Assembly (NCBI RefSeq): GCF_004339085.1
Contig: NZ_SMFX01000001.1
Coordinates: forward strand, 2,263,253-2,327,252
Direction of reading: 5' to 3'
DNA from: Thiogranum longum
GTDB lineage: Bacteria > Pseudomonadota > Gammaproteobacteria > DSM-19610
DNA: 64,000 nucleotides
The notes below the pieces were generated by a model. It saw nothing but the letters and a program-made list of their open reading frames with translations. It had not been told where the DNA came from and ran no database searches. Position numbers and translations under genes: made by a program. Within the stretch, counting starts at the first letter, position 1. The number at the start of each line of letters is the position of its first letter. Positions 61,971 through 64,000 of this stretch are shown one piece after another.

Positions 61971-63209
61971 CTAGTGGTCAAACTCTACTGACTGGCTGAC
62001 CCCGGTTGTCCGCTCACGTTGTTTTGCCCGGTACTCTTCAGCCTGTTGCGACTCATCCCAGTCAACACCCAAATCTTCATCATCGATACTGACTGGCGAG
62101 ACTACCGCAGAAACAGGTGTGGAACTGCCCTTGTCGCCACCTTTCTCCACCAGCCTGCTTCCCGCTGAAGAGGGTGTGACAAAACCCGGACTGGTAACCA
62201 GAGCATTATCATTTGCTTCGGTCAATGGCTGTGGATTGCCGGAAGCTTGTGATACATCGCCTGCCTTACCATATACAGGCCCACTCACTGCTTCTTCCGC
62301 GCCGGGATCAGCAAAAGCCGTCTCAAATTCGAAGTGGAAAGGAATCTCGTTGCCATTACGGTCAATGATGACATCCGCCGAGGTGGCTGTTTTCAGTTTT
62401 TTGATTTCCTCGATGCCCTCAAGCCCGTCCGAGAAACGCATGCCATTAAGTACTGTAATCAGGTCACCATCTTCAATACCGAGCGTCGCCATCATTTCCC
62501 GACCCTCTTCTCCCAGCGCCTTGACCCTGAACCCAATGAAGCTGCCTCCCTTAAAGGCTTCTTCGAAGCCGAACAGTTTAATCAGGTCCATGCCGTCCCC
62601 GGCCAGAAAACGGTCGCGGTAATTAGTGACAATGCGTTTCTTCTCGGCCTGGATCTCGGCACTGTCATAGAAATGTTCTCTCGACAGCGAGTCTTTTGGC
62701 AATTTAAGTGTTTCGTACTGCCCATTGATCAACAAAATAATCCTGTCGTCGTAAATTTCTTTCAGGGTAGCGAGCTCAAACACTTTTTGTTGTATGGTGA
62801 AATAGCGTTCCTTCTTGTCCCGGTTATTCTGGATAATCGCAAAACTGTGATCGACATTATCGCCGGAGAATATACCTCTCAACGTCAGGTCAAGTTTCGT
62901 CTCAGGCGCAACTACGGGTTCTGTGGTTTCAGAAGTATTTTCGTTCGCCTGGCCGAACATGTGCAGGTCCGCGATATCCTGACTGGCGTAGCTGCGCGCA
63001 GCTTGCCCGGAACCGGTTGATGGTTCAATTTCCGACGTTGAAACGCTGATGTCTCGACTGCCCCCCGATTGCAAGCGGTTGAGAATTGAAGAGCCGAACA
63101 CCGCTGTCTGCTGGACAAGTGCAGCAGCAATCAGAACATTGATGAACAGACGCAACCACCCCCCCGGCGTACGCGGCTTGAATAGCTTGCACTTCTTTGT
63201 CGATGACAT
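61971..63209 (-). CDS. gspC: GspC-like type II secretion protein (orphan)
   Basis: A 412-residue protein with a single N-terminal membrane segment (about 20-42), a GspC homology region (ADLHMFGQ, then LDLTLRGIFSGD ... IIQ) and a PDZ-like domain (about 225-305, with DGDLITVLNGMRF). It is longer than usual GspC because of a low-complexity C-terminal tail of about 100 residues. No other gsp gene is visible nearby. It is probably the first gene of the gspC-ankyrin-TPR run. Confidence 0.82.
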   Translation of the reverse strand: MSSTKKCKLFKPRTPGGWLRLFINVLIAAALVQQTAVFGSSILNRLQSGGSRDISVSTSEIEPSTGSGQAARSYASQDIADLHMFGQANENTSETTEPVVAPETKLDLTLRGIFSGDNVDHSFAIIQNNRDKKERYFTIQQKVFELATLKEIYDDRIILLINGQYETLKLPKDSLSREHFYDSAEIQAEKKRIVTNYRDRFLAGDGMDLIKLFGFEEAFKGGSFIGFRVKALGEEGREMMATLGIEDGDLITVLNGMRFSDGLEGIEEIKKLKTATSADVIIDRNGNEIPFHFEFETAFADPGAEEAVSGPVYGKAGDVSQASGNPQPLTEANDNALVTSPGFVTPSSAGSRLVEKGGDKGSSTPVSAVVSPVSIDDEDLGVDWDESQQAEEYRAKQRERTTGVSQSVEFDH

Positions 63210-63506
63210 AACAGAACCTGAACCATACTCTGATAATTTTGGGTGCTGCTGTATGGATGAATACCGGTAACGTTATTGTACTCTCACTGGTCGTTCTTAT
63301 CAGTTAAAAGTCATGGTCTTTACGGGAAAATATGCTGGCGTCCTCAAACAATATTGGACATATGTCCATACCGTTAAAGAGTCTCCCGGTCATGGGCTAT
63401 CCTGGCATTTGTATGGTTTGTACCTCTGTCTTCCGTAATCTACTGAATCTCATTACCTTAATCGACGCAGACAGAAGCCCGGGGGTACATATCTCCCGCT
63501 AACCGG
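63210..63506. other. Non-coding gap ahead of gspC
   Basis: About 300 bases between gspC and the cut P460 gene. I see no gene, repeat or strong terminator in it. Its right part runs into the stop of the P460 fragment. Confidence 0.5.
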
Positions 63507-63747
63507 CTATTTGAACACCGTGGGGAACAGGGCTGGCGTGGTAAATACCCAGTTACTACCCTTGACCGGGGTATGGCAGGAAATACACTCCTGGCTGAAA
63601 CCTGCATCCTCGCCATACGGTTTCTGCTGGCTGCCGACCCAGCGAGCCCAACCCCGGCCCGTGCCATTATCTGCCCATTTTTTGCTGTCCCGGAACATAA
63701 ATTCGGCATGCACAAACTTGTCCGGGGCAATGGCTTTCGGCCAGGGA
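63507..63747 (-). pseudogene. Cytochrome P460 gene, 3' fragment
   Basis: About 79 codons of a cytochrome P460-like C-terminus: FVHAEFMFRDSKKWADN, a Trp-rich GWARWVG, PYGEDAGFSQ, the haem site CISCH and a final WVFTTPALFPTVFK. The gene is cut at 63748 where the repeat begins; the frame continues into antisense repeat sequence without meaning. Full P460 proteins (hydroxylamine/NO chemistry) have another 80-100 residues upstream. Confidence 0.82.
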
Positions 63748-63993
63748 GTGGAACAGCTACTGGAAACCGATAATATCCGCGAACTGGTCAACGACCTGAC
63801 CGAGGATCTGCGAAAACTGGTCTGCTGGAAAATTGAAGAGGTGCTCAAGGAAGAAGTCATCAAACTGATTCACAGCGCAACCGAACAGAGCAGCGAAAAG
63901 CCTGGTGAAGACATTCGCACCCAGCTGCAACTCGCATTACCGGAACTGATTGCAAAACTTGCTCAGGAAAAGCCGGAGCGCGGGGTCACCTGA
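63748..63993 (+). pseudogene. 5'-truncated copy of the small gene downstream of holC
   Basis: The last 81 codons of the gene at 51757-52125, reading VEQLLETDNIRELVNDL onward to the same stop, with one changed residue (Leu to Pro). It has no start of its own. The DNA after it lies outside the window; the original neighbour of the gene (often valS) would be expected there. Confidence 0.85.
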
Positions 63994-63999
63994 ATACCG
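63748..63999. repeat. Right copy of the 252-bp direct repeat
   Basis: Direct repeat of 51880-52131, two mismatches, no gaps. The window ends at base 64000, where the two copies already differ, so the right edge of the match is at 63999. Confidence 0.97.
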
Positions 64000-64000
64000 T

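Overview
The window is about 64 kb of chromosome from a gammaproteobacterium. Protein features pointing there are RelA with the EXDD synthetase motif, a pqiABC cluster, LptF/LptG, PcnB-FolK-PanBCD, pepA-holC, and a one-gene-thick Mla/MCE transporter operon. Three tandem DUF2173-like genes, an ArsS radical-SAM enzyme and remains of a cytochrome P460 would fit a Chromatiales-like, possibly sulfur-oxidising lineage. That placement is inference; no rRNA is present.

Layout. 1-10 kb: end of an ABC-type periplasmic binding protein overlapping a GGDEF/EAL regulator, a secreted lipase-like hydrolase, pqiA-pqiA-pqiB-pqiC, small conserved genes, a SlyD-like isomerase and adk. 10-20 kb: tRNA-Arg(CCT), relA, then one long leftward operon in which HDOD-PP2C phosphatase, RsbW-like kinase and STAS genes run directly into MlaE, MlaF, MlaD and auxiliary lipoprotein genes. 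20-25.8 kb: DUF1631, DUF1624, an Ala-rich lipoprotein, an OmpA-like protein and arsS.

25.8-39.3 kb is an accessory defence island next to tRNA-Ser(CGA). It holds a Fic protein with an AbiEi-like N-terminus, a HEPN/MNT pair with its own palindromic operator, and an intact type I restriction-modification operon (hsdR-hsdS-AAA ATPase-HNH nuclease-hsdM). An ATPase/HNH pair resembling Septu PtuA/PtuB sits inside the restriction operon with 4-base overlaps. The operon lies between the decayed ends of a second, related type I system (hsdR fragment on one side, hsdM fragment on the other), so one system appears to have replaced the middle of another.

39.5-52.1 kb is ordinary core genome: mltF, panD, panC, panB, a deoxynucleoside kinase, folK, pcnB, tRNA-Glu(CTC), the DUF2173 trio, an RDD protein, lptG, lptF, pepA, holC and a small acidic gene.

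52.1-63.7 kb looks inserted. A 252-bp direct repeat (51880-52131 and 63748-63999, two mismatches) made of the 3' end of that small gene brackets 11.6 kb. The bracketed DNA carries a secreted repeat protein, a FixH/YtkA-like protein, a MauG-type dihaem peroxidase and a rhodanese-like protein lacking the catalytic Cys. It also carries a SapC protein, a TPR-methyltransferase, a large ankyrin lipoprotein, an orphan GspC and a cytochrome P460 gene cut at the repeat. The structure is what single-crossover or site-specific integration into the 3' end of a gene would leave.
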